From: Sphingomonas sp.
Lineage (GTDB): Bacteria > Pseudomonadota > Alphaproteobacteria > Sphingomonadales > Sphingomonadaceae
Length of the DNA: 6,498 nt
Direction: 5' to 3'
NCBI GenBank assembly: GCA_030146605.1
Contig: JASLBO010000432.1
Location: forward strand, 1-6,498
The notes under the pieces: generated by a model
Seen by the model: only the letters and a program-made list of their open reading frames with translations
What the model was told of the DNA's origin: nothing
Databases searched by the model: none
In this document: positions 1 to 6,498 of the stretch, in pieces
Numbering within the stretch: the stretch's first letter is position 1
Layout: every line of letters begins with the position of its first letter
Position numbers and translations under genes: made by a program

Positions 1-1019
1 TCCGCTGCTTCGCGGATCACTTCGACGGGATCGCCGAGCAGCGCCCGCACCGGCTCGACCAGCGCCGCGCTGCCACTGTTCCCCGCGGCGATCAGGCAAT
101 TGCGCACCATCCGATCCCGCCCGATCCGCTTGATCGGCGACCCGGCGAAGACCTCGCGAAACGCCGCATCGTCGAGCGCCAGCAGGTCCGCCAGCGCCGG
201 CGCCGTAAGCTCGGCGCGCGGCGCGAATGCCATATTCGCCTGCGCCGCCGCCGCGAACTTGTTCCACGGGCAGACCGCGAGGCAATCGTCGCAGCCATAG
301 ATGCGGTTGCCCATGTTCGCGCGGAATTCGAGCGGGATCGGCCCCTTATGCTCGATCGTCAGATACGAGATGCAGCGCCGCGCATCGAGCCGGTAGGGCG
401 CAGGAAAGGCGTCCGTCGGGCACGCCGTCTGGCATGCGTCGCAACTGCCGCAGGTGCTGGGTTGGGCGCCGTCGGGCGCGAGATCGAGCGTGGTGTAGAT
501 CGCCCCGAGAAACAGCCAGCTGCCATGGCTGCGGCTGACCAGATTGGTGTGCTTGCCCTGCCAGCCGAGCCCGGCGGCTTCGGACAGCGGCTTCTCCATC
601 ACCGGCGCGGTATCGACGAAGACCTTGACGTCGGCGCCCGGCGCCGCGCCGACCAGCCAGCGCGCCAGTTCCTTGAGCCTGCGCTTGATCAGATCGTGAT
701 AATCGGCGCCTTGCGCATAGACCGAGATCCGCCCGGTCTCGCCTTCGCCCGCCAGGGCGAGCGGATCGACCGCGGGCGCGTAGCTCATGCCCAGCGCGAT
801 CACCGAACGCACCTCGGGCCAGAGCGCGGCGGGGCTCTCGCGGTGATGCGCGCGCTCCTCCATCCAGATCATCGAGCCGTGCGCGCCTTCGGCCAGCCAT
901 TGGCGCAGCCGCTCGCCCGCCGCCGGCGCTGCATCGGCGCGCGCAACCCCGCAGGCGGCAAAGCCGAGTTCGGCCGCCTTCTCCTGGATCCGCTGTTCGA
1001 GTGGCTTGTCTTGGCGCAC
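1..1019 (-). CDS. queG: Epoxyqueuosine reductase QueG (3' end beyond left edge)
   Basis: QueG is a cytosolic cobalamin and iron-sulfur enzyme that reduces epoxyqueuosine to queuosine in the wobble position of GUN-anticodon tRNAs, the last step of queuosine synthesis. The reading frame stays open for 339 codons from the right end of the gene to the window edge. Family motifs seen: a VDTAPVMEK segment, with Asp136 matching the family's catalytic Asp; GWQGKHTNL just after it; a first ferredoxin-type cluster CxxCxxCxxxCP (Cys190, 193, 196, 200); Cys216; and a second CxxCxxxCPWN (Cys243, 246, 250). The last codons (about 315-339) look like the HEAT-like repeat at the QueG C-terminus. The family is usually about 350-380 residues, so perhaps 10-40 residues are missing. 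The start is GTG at 1019-1017: a TAG lies in frame five codons upstream and no ATG lies near. Only a weak GCGGG precedes it. The gene diverges from the ABC operon. Confidence 0.95.
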   Translation of the reverse strand, partial: MRQDKPLEQRIQEKAAELGFAACGVARADAAPAAGERLRQWLAEGAHGSMIWMEERAHHRESPAALWPEVRSVIALGMSYAPAVDPLALAGEGETGRISVYAQGADYHDLIKRRLKELARWLVGAAPGADVKVFVDTAPVMEKPLSEAAGLGWQGKHTNLVSRSHGSWLFLGAIYTTLDLAPDGAQPSTCGSCDACQTACPTDAFPAPYRLDARRCISYLTIEHKGPIPLEFRANMGNRIYGCDDCLAVCPWNKFAAAAQANMAFAPRAELTAPALADLLALDDAAFREVFAGSPIKRIGRDRMVRNCLIAAGNSGSAALVEPVRALLGDPVEVIREAA

Positions 1020-1058
1020 GCGGACCCGCTACCACGAAGCGCAACGGAGGACATTAGT
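1020..1058. promoter_or_regulatory. 39-bp divergent intergenic region between queG and the ABC operon
   Basis: This is the whole gap between two start codons facing away from each other. It holds the strong Shine-Dalgarno GGAGG (1046-1050) of the rightward ATPase gene, 8 nt before its TTG. No convincing -35/-10 pair is visible in either direction. TTGTCT at 1006-1011 is a poor -35 match with no good -10 after it. With so little room, promoters for both genes must overlap each other or lie inside the opposite gene's 5' end. The promoter role is inferred from the arrangement only. Confidence 0.45.
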
Positions 1059-1972
<914 letters not shown>

Positions 1973-1976
<4 letters not shown>

Positions 1977-3214
1977 AGTTCTCCCGGATGCTCCGCCAGG
2001 CACTCACCGTGGCGCGCCGCGATTTCACCGCGACGGTGATGACGCCGACCTTCCTGCTGTTCCTCCTCAGCCCCTTGCTCATGATCGGCTTCGCGCTGGT
2101 CGGCAGCATGACCGCGTCGAGCGCGGCGGGAGGGAGTGCGGAACGCCAACGTGTCGTGGTCATCGCAGCGCCCGCGAAGGCGGGTGTGATCCATGCAGCC
2201 GACAAACAGCTGCGTGAGCTGATCGTTGGGCCAAGGTCGTGGGCGGCGCTGCAAATCGAGGGCGCGGGCGACGATGTTGCGGCGCAAGCCCGGGCGCTGC
2301 TCGACAGCGGCCAATATGACGTGACCGCGGTGCTCTATGGACCACTCGAACGGCCGACCATCCTGCGGCGGCCTTCCGGCTATGCGGACGCCAATTATCT
2401 CGCCCAGCTCGCCGAACATACGCTGCGCGCCGAACGGAGCGGCGGCGCGTCGCTGAGCCAGGCTGAGATCAAAATCGTCAGCGCCGGCCAGGCGACCAGC
2501 GGCGGCCGGAGCCAGACCGCGTTTTTCGCCACGCTCGGCGTCTTCTTCCTGACATTGATGCTGTCGGGACAGGCGGTCGGGGCGATGGCCGAGGAGCGAT
2601 CGAACAAGGTGATCGAAGTCCTCGCCGCGGCGATTCCGCTGGAGAGCGTGTTCTTCGGCAAACTGATCGGGGCGTTCGGATCGGCTTTGCTGTTCGTCTG
2701 CTTCTGGGGCACCTTGCTCGCCCAATTGCCGCGCTTCGTCCCCGAGTGGGTCGCTGCCGAGCTCGGCAATCTGAGCGCCGCGGTCGGGCCGATCTTCCCG
2801 TTGCTGTTCGTCGTCTACTTCACCATGGCGTATATGCTGCAGAGCGCGGTGTTCCTCGGCGTCGGCGCGCTCGCTGGCACCCAGCGCGAGATCCAGATGC
2901 TGTCGCTGCCGATCACGATCTTCCAGTTCGCGATGTTCGGCTTCGCCTCCTACGCGGCCGGCCAACCCGGCAGCTGGCTCGCGCTCGCCGCGGAGATCTT
3001 CCCGTTCAGCTCGCCGCTGGCGATGGCGGCGCATGCGGCGAATTCGGCGGCCTTGTGGCCGCACGCACTGGCGCTCGCCTGGCAGATGCTGTGGGTGGCG
3101 ATCACGGTGACGGTGGCGGCGCGGCTGTTCCGGCGGGGGGTGCTCAAATCGGGCGGCCCGAAGCGGAGCAAGCGCCAGCCCGCACGCCACGCTATTGACA
3201 CAGCTGTCAGTTAA
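1973..3214 (+). CDS. ABC-2 type permease subunit (NatB-like)
   Basis: This 413-residue integral membrane protein is the transport channel partner of the ATPase encoded just upstream. Its ATG overlaps the ATPase stop by 4 bp, and GGAG at 1961-1964 gives an 8-nt spacing, so the two are translationally coupled. Topology read by eye: first membrane helix at about 26-46, a large extracytoplasmic domain at about 47-180, then about five further hydrophobic segments from 183 to about 395. After the second segment comes EERSNKVIEVL (207-217), the conserved cytoplasmic motif of ABC-2 membrane proteins of the NatB/YhaP type. The length and the one-plus-five arrangement fit that family. The C-terminus is basic (KSGGPKRSKR). 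The last codons overlap a dyad that may regulate the P450 gene. The family and pairing are secure; the exported substrate is unknown. Confidence 0.92.
3194..3211. promoter_or_regulatory. Operator-like dyad with a -35-like TTGACA upstream of the P450 gene
   Basis: ATTGACA (3194-3200) and TGTCAGT (3205-3211) form an inverted repeat around the 4-nt spacer CAGC, with six of seven positions matching. A perfect 8-bp palindrome, ACAGCTGT (3200-3207), overlaps it in another register. The left arm contains a consensus -35 hexamer TTGACA (3195-3200), but no good -10 is found 16-18 nt downstream (TTCTCC or similar). The dyad covers the last permease codons and ends 36 nt before the P450 start. TGACA-n-TGTCA dyads are a common form of TetR-type operator, so repression of the P450 by such a protein is a reasonable guess. 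No regulator gene is seen in the window. Confidence 0.4.
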
Positions 3215-3220
3215 GGTTCT

Positions 3221-3242
3221 CCTCTCCGCAAAACAGGAGAGG
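3221..3242 (+). promoter_or_regulatory. Hairpin covering the P450 Shine-Dalgarno sequence
   Basis: CCTCTCC (3221-3227) is exactly complementary to GGAGAGG (3236-3242), giving a 7-bp stem with five G-C pairs around the 8-nt loop GCAAAACA. The right arm contains most of the P450 ribosome-binding site AGGAG (3235-3239), 7 nt before the ATG at 3247. In mRNA this stem would hide the Shine-Dalgarno sequence. No T-run follows, so it is not an intrinsic terminator of the ABC operon. The pairing is read directly from the sequence; the regulatory role is inferred. Confidence 0.5.
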
Positions 3243-3246
3243 CAGA

Positions 3247-4482
3247 ATGGCGACGCTGGCGACCGGGTCGAGTTCGGAGAACGCAGTCGATCCGCTCGAT
3301 ATGAGCCGGCCCGAGCTCTATCGCGACGATGTCTGGCAGGCGCCCTTCCGCGAACTGCGCGAAAAGGCGCCGGTATATTATACCGAGCATAGCAGCTTCG
3401 GTCCCTTCTGGTCGGTCTCGTCGTACAAGCCGATCGTCCAGGTCGAATCGCTGCCCGATCTCTATTCGTCCGAAGCGGGCGGGATCACGATCGCCGACCT
3501 CAAGGAAGGCGACATCAAGATGCCGATGTTCATCGCGATGGACCGGCCCAAACATACCGGCCAGCGGCGAACGGTCGCGCCGGCATTCACGCCTTCGGAA
3601 ATGGTGCGGATGAACGAGAATATCCGCACCCGGAGTGCGGAGATCCTCGATTCGCTGCCGGTGGGCAAGGAGTTCGACTGGGTCGATACCGTGTCGATCG
3701 AACTGACCACCCAGATGCTGGCGATCCTGTTCGACTTTCCGTGGGAGGAGCGCCGCCTGCTGACCTATTGGTCCGACTGGGCCGGCGATATCGAGATCGC
3801 CAAGGATCCGGTGCGCAAGGACGAGCGGCGCACCATCCTGTTCGAATGCGCCGCCTATTTCGGCAATCTATGGCAGAGCAAGGTCGGCAAGGAGCCGACG
3901 CCCGACCTCATCTCGATGATGATCCATTCGGACGCGATGGCGCACATGGATCAGATGGAGTTTCTCGGAAACCTCATCCTGCTGATCGTCGGCGGCAACG
4001 ACACGACGCGCAATTCGATGAGCGCTTTTGCCTGGGGGCTCGAGCAATTCCCGGACGAGCGAGCCAAGCTCGAGGCCAATCCGGGGCTAATCCCCAATGC
4101 GGTGCAGGAGATCATCCGCTGGCAGACCCCGCTCGCGCACATGCGCCGCACCGCGACGCAGGATGCCGAGCTCGAAGGGCAGCAGATCCGCGCGGGTGAC
4201 AAGCTGGCGCTCTGGTATCTCTCGGCCAATCGCGACGAGAGCGTGTTCCCGCAGGCCGACCGGATCATCGTCGACCGCGAGAATGCCCGGCGGCATCTGG
4301 CGTTCGGCCACGGCATCCACCGCTGCGTCGGCGCGCGGCTCGCCGAGCTGCAGATCGGGATCTTGCTCGAGGAAATGGCGAAGCGCCGCCTGCGGGTGAA
4401 CGTCCTGCGCGAACCCGAACGCGTCGCGGCTTGCTTCGTCCACGGGTACAAGAAGATGCCGGTGGAATTGAGCCGGTATTGA
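3247..4482 (+). CDS. CYP153: Cytochrome P450, CYP153 family (alkane/fatty-chain omega-hydroxylase)
   Basis: This 411-residue soluble class I P450 is predicted to hydroxylate the terminal methyl of medium-chain alkanes or related chains, using electrons from a ferredoxin and ferredoxin reductase. Evidence: I-helix LIVGGNDTTRNSM with the oxygen-activating GGNDTT (249-254); K-helix EIIR (288-291) followed by WQTPLAHMRRTAT, typical of CYP153; and the heme loop FGHGIHRCVGARLAE with axial Cys360. The motifs MFIAMDRPKH and EFDWVDTVSIELT also match CYP153 as I remember the family. There is no membrane anchor, and the length is close to the usual 420. The ATG at 3247 follows AGGAG by 7 nt. Neither redox partner is encoded nearby. 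The gene lies 32 bp after the ABC permease and could be read through from it or use its own promoter in the dyad region. The exact substrate is uncertain. Confidence 0.92.
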   Translation: MATLATGSSSENAVDPLDMSRPELYRDDVWQAPFRELREKAPVYYTEHSSFGPFWSVSSYKPIVQVESLPDLYSSEAGGITIADLKEGDIKMPMFIAMDRPKHTGQRRTVAPAFTPSEMVRMNENIRTRSAEILDSLPVGKEFDWVDTVSIELTTQMLAILFDFPWEERRLLTYWSDWAGDIEIAKDPVRKDERRTILFECAAYFGNLWQSKVGKEPTPDLISMMIHSDAMAHMDQMEFLGNLILLIVGGNDTTRNSMSAFAWGLEQFPDERAKLEANPGLIPNAVQEIIRWQTPLAHMRRTATQDAELEGQQIRAGDKLALWYLSANRDESVFPQADRIIVDRENARRHLAFGHGIHRCVGARLAELQIGILLEEMAKRRLRVNVLREPERVAACFVHGYKKMPVELSRY

Positions 4483-4487
4483 GAAGT

Positions 4488-4627
4488 CCTTCTCCCCTTG
4501 TGGGAGAAGGAAGGGACCCGCTGCGAAGCAGTGGGAAGGATGAGGGGGACGTCTGGTGAGACACACTCCCCCTCACCCTTCCGCCGATTTCATCGGCTCC
4601 CTCCCTCTCCCACAAGGGGCGAGGGAG
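4488..4627. repeat. 140-bp imperfect palindromic intergenic repeat (REP/MITE-like)
   Basis: The left half (4488-4549) and right half (4567-4627) are imperfect inverted copies of each other around a 17-bp centre. The best-matching parts are TGAGGGGGA (4541-4549) with TCCCCCTCA (4567-4575), and CCCCTTGTGGGAGA (4494-4507) with TCTCCCACAAGGGG (4606-4619). Each half also folds alone. On the left: CCTTCTCCC/GGGAGAAGG (4488-4496 and 4502-4510) with a 5-nt loop, then CTGC-gaa-GCAG (4521-4531). On the right: CCGAT-ttc-ATCGG (4584-4596), then an 11-bp stem with one mismatch (4601-4611 and 4617-4627). Elements beginning with a CTCTCCC-n-GGGAGAG hairpin are scattered widely in proteobacterial intergenic DNA. 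No ORF or target-site duplication is evident. The first hairpin, starting 6 nt after the P450 stop, may help end or stabilise that transcript. Confidence 0.75.
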
Positions 4628-4663
4628 ATTGGAATCTCGCCGGCACCACCCCACATCCAGCGC

Positions 4664-5149
4664 ATGCAAACCAGTCGCCGCAATCTCCTCGCCGTCGCCG
4701 GGCTCGGGGCCATCACCGCCGCTTGCGGCGGCGGCGCGCCCGCCGAGGCGGCGCAGCGCTTTCCGTTCACCCTCGCCGATGCCGAATGGAAGAAGCGGCT
4801 GAGCCCCGCCGCCTATCGCACGCTGCGGCAGGGCGCGACCGAGTTTCCGGGAACCAGCCCGCTCAACAAGGAGCATCGCGCCGGGGTATTCGCCTGTGCC
4901 GGGTGCAAGCTGCCGCTGTTCGCCTCCTCGACCAAGTTCGAGAGCGGAACCGGCTGGCCGAGCTTCTATGCGGCCTTGCCCGATGCAGTGGTGACGAAGC
5001 GCGATCGCACGCTGGGGATGGTGCGCGTCGAAGCGCTGTGCCGCCGCTGCGGCGGGCATCTCGGCCATGTCTTCGACGACGGGCCACGCCCGACCGGCAA
5101 GCGCTATTGCATGAACGGCGTGGCGCTGGCGTTCACGCCCAAAAGCTGA
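4664..5149 (+). CDS. msrB: Exported peptide-methionine (R)-S-oxide reductase MsrB
   Basis: This 161-residue protein repairs the R-form of methionine sulfoxide in oxidised proteins. Residues 1-30 are a Tat-type export signal: SRRNLL (4-9), a hydrophobic stretch, then either an imperfect lipobox ending at Cys21 (ITAAC) or a signal peptidase I site after AEAA (27-30). It therefore acts outside the cytoplasm, as a lipoprotein or soluble periplasmic protein. The SelR domain covers about 38-159: zinc pairs CAGC (78-81) and CRRC (126-129), GTGWPSF (95-101), GGHLGHVF (130-137) and catalytic Cys149 in RYCMNG. The position before GWPSF, a resolving Cys in some family members, is Thr96, and no other cysteine is spare. 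ATG 4664 is chosen because the signal peptide starts there; longer frames run into the palindromic repeat. No clear Shine-Dalgarno precedes it. It converges on the CHAP gene 3 bp away. Confidence 0.93.
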   Translation: MQTSRRNLLAVAGLGAITAACGGGAPAEAAQRFPFTLADAEWKKRLSPAAYRTLRQGATEFPGTSPLNKEHRAGVFACAGCKLPLFASSTKFESGTGWPSFYAALPDAVVTKRDRTLGMVRVEALCRRCGGHLGHVFDDGPRPTGKRYCMNGVALAFTPKS

Positions 5150-5152
5150 GGG

Positions 5153-5728
5153 TCAGTTGACGCCGGTCTCGGGCCGGAGATCGCTGAGGTCGAGATCGAG
5201 CGAAGCGACCAGCACCGGATCGACCTTCTTCGCGATCGTGAGCGGCGCGTCGAACGCATCGTCTTCCGCGCCGTCGGAATAGATGAAGCCGTTGACCGGG
5301 TAGCTCGAGGTGCCGAGACCACCGAGCGGGGCGAACCATACGCGGACTTCGCTCCAGTCCCCTGCCGTCGACACGTCTACGGCACGAACGTCGCGCTCGA
5401 TGCCGCCGCGACGCGACCAATTGGCATGGCTGAGCAGAACTTCCCGATCGCTGACAACCTGCGATACCATCGCGACATGGCCGAACGGGTTCTTCGAGGT
5501 CTTCTTGAACGACATCACCGCGCCGACCCTGGGGGTGTTGCCGCGCTCGTAGCGGCCGGCCGCCTGGCTCCACCAGGTCCATGCATTGCCGTGGATCTTC
5601 ACGCCGGAAACCTCACGCGCATAAGGCACGCACTGGAGATAGGCGCTCTTCGCCTGCGCTGGCATCACGGTCATCAGGGCGCACGACACCAACAGCGCAA
5701 AGCGCGCTGCGAAAACACGGAAATTCAT
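5153..5728 (-). CDS. Secreted CHAP-domain protein (putative peptidoglycan amidase/endopeptidase)
   Basis: This 191-residue protein has a Sec signal peptide (about 1-26, cleavage after AQA) and a CHAP domain at about 27-110. The visible active-site pattern is Cys33 in YLQCVPYAR, the WTWW segment (50-53), His84 in NPFGHVAMV, and a polar residue, probably Asn103 in SHANW. CHAP enzymes cut peptidoglycan amide or peptide bonds with this Cys-His pair, so a periplasmic cell-wall hydrolase is likely. Residues from about 115 to the end, with VWFAPLGGLG and an acidic tail, form a tail I do not recognise, apparently common in alphaproteobacterial versions. ATG at 5728 follows a G-run (ACCGGGGGG on the coding strand) that can serve as the ribosome-binding site. 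A TATGAT hexamer (complement of 5770-5775) is a possible -10, without a good -35. Domain assignment is secure; bond specificity is not. Confidence 0.87.
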   Translation of the reverse strand: MNFRVFAARFALLVSCALMTVMPAQAKSAYLQCVPYAREVSGVKIHGNAWTWWSQAAGRYERGNTPRVGAVMSFKKTSKNPFGHVAMVSQVVSDREVLLSHANWSRRGGIERDVRAVDVSTAGDWSEVRVWFAPLGGLGTSSYPVNGFIYSDGAEDDAFDAPLTIAKKVDPVLVASLDLDLSDLRPETGVN

Positions 5729-5889
5729 TGGACCCCCCGGTCAGGAAGCGGTTGAGAGTTGCTAACCTGATCATAGGACGGCGGTACACCCCCTCGGACG
5801 GCCGATCCGACGAACCGTTGCGGCGAACCGATGGGTTGAAGGAACGACCCGAGAAGTGGCGGAAAACTGCGGATTCTACGTAGTGCGAA

Positions 5890-5909
5890 GAATTAGAATC
5901 TCTTAATTC
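5890..5909. promoter_or_regulatory. AT-rich inverted repeat, possible operator
   Basis: GAATTA (5890-5895) and TAATTC (5904-5909) are exact inverted copies separated by 8 nt. The spacer contains a GAATC methylation-type site (5896-5900). It stands out against the GC-rich surroundings and lies between the two divergent genes. A protein-binding role is only a guess. Confidence 0.25.
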
Positions 5910-6051
5910 GTCCGATCTCCCAAGGGTATTGATCCACCCGGAGAAGCTGAACGGAGGTCCGGAGCCACCCACCAAGGCGCATTTTTGTTGCGCCGGGGCA
6001 TCGACCTAGGTGTTTTCCACGATGCCAAAACTCGATTCATCGCAACCGATG

Positions 6052-6083
6052 TTGCGCTGCACCACCTTTTAGATTCCTATAAT
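6052..6083 (+). promoter_or_regulatory. Possible promoter for the gene at 6172
   Basis: A perfect TATAAT hexamer (6078-6083) lies 88 nt before the start codon at 6172. The nearest -35-like sequence is TTGCGC (6052-6057), with a long 20-nt spacer, so recognition would rest mainly on the -10. A GATTC methylation-type site (6072-6076) sits just upstream of the -10. Transcription would give a leader of about 80 nt. Confidence 0.4.
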
Positions 6084-6171
6084 GAATGGGAGCCAACGGC
6101 TGATTAAGCGGCGCGTTAACCAATCTGTCGCATGATCGCCGGTGGGATTGAGTGGGGTGGGAGTTAAGGTG

Positions 6172-6498
6172 ATGGCATCGAGAATGAAGCCGGCCGAGGG
6201 CGCCATGACGCTGGCCGAAATGAAGGAATTTGCGGGGTTTTCCGCAGCGACGCAGCGTTACGTGCGCCGCGCGCTCGACATCGGCCTCGAGCGTGAGGAC
6301 GCGATGGAGCGCTGGTCGCGCGACGTGGTGGAGGCCGCCAGCATCCGCGCCCAGGCGCGCATGTACGAGCGCATCCCCGAGCTGCGCGCGCTGATGCCCG
6401 ACGACAACGATCTGGGCGCGATCGAGCCGTTCATGGCGCCGCTCGTCACCGTGTCGGCGTTCGATCTCGGCCAAGGGCGGCTGACCAGCTTCTCGGCC
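6172..6498 (+). CDS. Unrecognised protein, N-terminal 109 residues (3' end beyond right edge)
   Basis: The frame is open for 109 codons to the right edge with normal high-GC codon use. I do not recognise the family. Residues 12-39 (TLAEMKEFAGFSAATQRYVRRA and on) have the spacing of a small helix-turn-helix of the kind seen at the start of MerR-type regulators or in regulatory N-termini of class III adenylate cyclases. This is a resemblance only. The following segment to about 85 is charged and probably helical, with a hydrophobic patch at about 86-101. ATG 6172 is preferred because GGGAG (6159-6163) is 8 nt upstream. In-frame GTG at 6169, 6157 and 6142 and TTG at 6148 are alternatives after the TGA at 6133. 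It is divergent from the CHAP gene and is likely driven from the AT-rich region upstream. Confidence 0.7.
   Translation, partial: MASRMKPAEGAMTLAEMKEFAGFSAATQRYVRRALDIGLEREDAMERWSRDVVEAASIRAQARMYERIPELRALMPDDNDLGAIEPFMAPLVTVSAFDLGQGRLTSFSA

Larger units (their letters stand above)
5729..6171. other. 443-bp intergenic region between divergent genes
   Basis: No gene is supported here. The left part is GC-rich and should hold the promoter of the leftward CHAP gene. The right part (about 5870-6135) is clearly more AT-rich and should hold the promoter of the rightward gene at 6172. Contents seen: four GANTC sites (5872, 5896, 6034, 6072), the recognition site of the alphaproteobacterial CcrM methylase; an AT-rich inverted repeat (5890-5909); a GGCGCA/TGCGCC hairpin (5976-5994); a TATAAT hexamer (6078-6083); and two TTAA boxes (6104-6107, 6116-6119). 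A 17-codon frame from ATG 6082 to TGA 6133 has no ribosome-binding site and is not called. Confidence 0.6.

Noticed and set aside
346..1044. 232-residue minus-strand frame over queG
   Set aside because: It is a different frame from the one carrying the QueG motifs and reads as arginine-rich shadow sequence. The real frame begins with GTG at 1019.
348..1058. Upstream extension of the ABC ATPase reading frame by over 230 codons
   Set aside because: The extension is antisense to queG, whose cluster cysteines and catalytic Asp are clear, and its residues are arginine-rich noise. The GGAGG followed by TTG at 1059 begins at the normal N-terminus for the family.
4556..4663. 36-residue N-terminal extension of MsrB
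   Set aside because: It would be coded by the palindromic repeat and would bury the Tat signal peptide inside the protein.
5841..5866. GGAAC as an EcfG-type general stress promoter
   Set aside because: No CGTT element lies 16-18 nt downstream; the sequence there is AAAA-like.
5976..5994. GGCGCA/TGCGCC hairpin as an intrinsic terminator
   Set aside because: The T-run lies in the loop and not after the stem, and no gene ends near it.
6082..6135. 17-codon leader ORF upstream of the last gene
   Set aside because: It has no ribosome-binding site, and its ATG overlaps the TATAAT hexamer, so it would not be inside the transcript made from that promoter.
6037..6474. 145-residue minus-strand frame
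   Set aside because: It is His- and Arg-rich and antisense to the better-looking rightward frame at 6172.

Overview
The window looks like chromosomal DNA from a high-GC alphaproteobacterium, most likely a sphingomonad (Sphingomonadales). This is inferred from strong G/C preference at third codon positions, a CYP153-type P450, a NatA/NatB-type ABC pair and GANTC sites in the intergenic DNA. No sequence search was run. No phage, transposase, CRISPR array, rRNA or tRNA was seen.

Layout. Positions 1-1019, minus strand: the 5' 339 codons of queG (epoxyqueuosine reductase), running off the left edge. Only 39 bp away, the opposite strand carries an ABC-2 exporter operon: an ATPase (1059-1976, TTG start) overlapping its permease (1973-3214) by ATGA. 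A short leader then holds an operator-like dyad over the permease stop and a hairpin that covers the ribosome-binding site of a CYP153-family cytochrome P450 (3247-4482). A 140-bp imperfect palindromic repeat (4488-4627) separates the P450 from a Tat-signal MsrB (4664-5149). MsrB converges, 3 bp apart, on a secreted CHAP-domain protein (5153-5728, minus). A 443-bp AT-richer intergenic region (5729-6171) with four GANTC sites and a consensus -10 hexamer leads into an unrecognised protein gene (6172 onward) cut by the right edge.

How the genes may work together. The ABC pair is a self-contained export unit of unknown substrate. The P450 is predicted to be a soluble alkane or fatty-chain omega-hydroxylase, but no ferredoxin or ferredoxin reductase lies in the window, so it must use electron partners encoded elsewhere. 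MsrB and the CHAP protein both carry export signals and probably act in the envelope, on oxidised methionines and on peptidoglycan respectively. queG acts in tRNA modification and has no evident link to its neighbours.

No clearly new multi-gene system is visible. The observations most worth checking are small: an AT-rich codon island exactly over the ABC signature motif, the hairpin over the P450 ribosome-binding site, the dyad just upstream of it, and the palindromic repeat.
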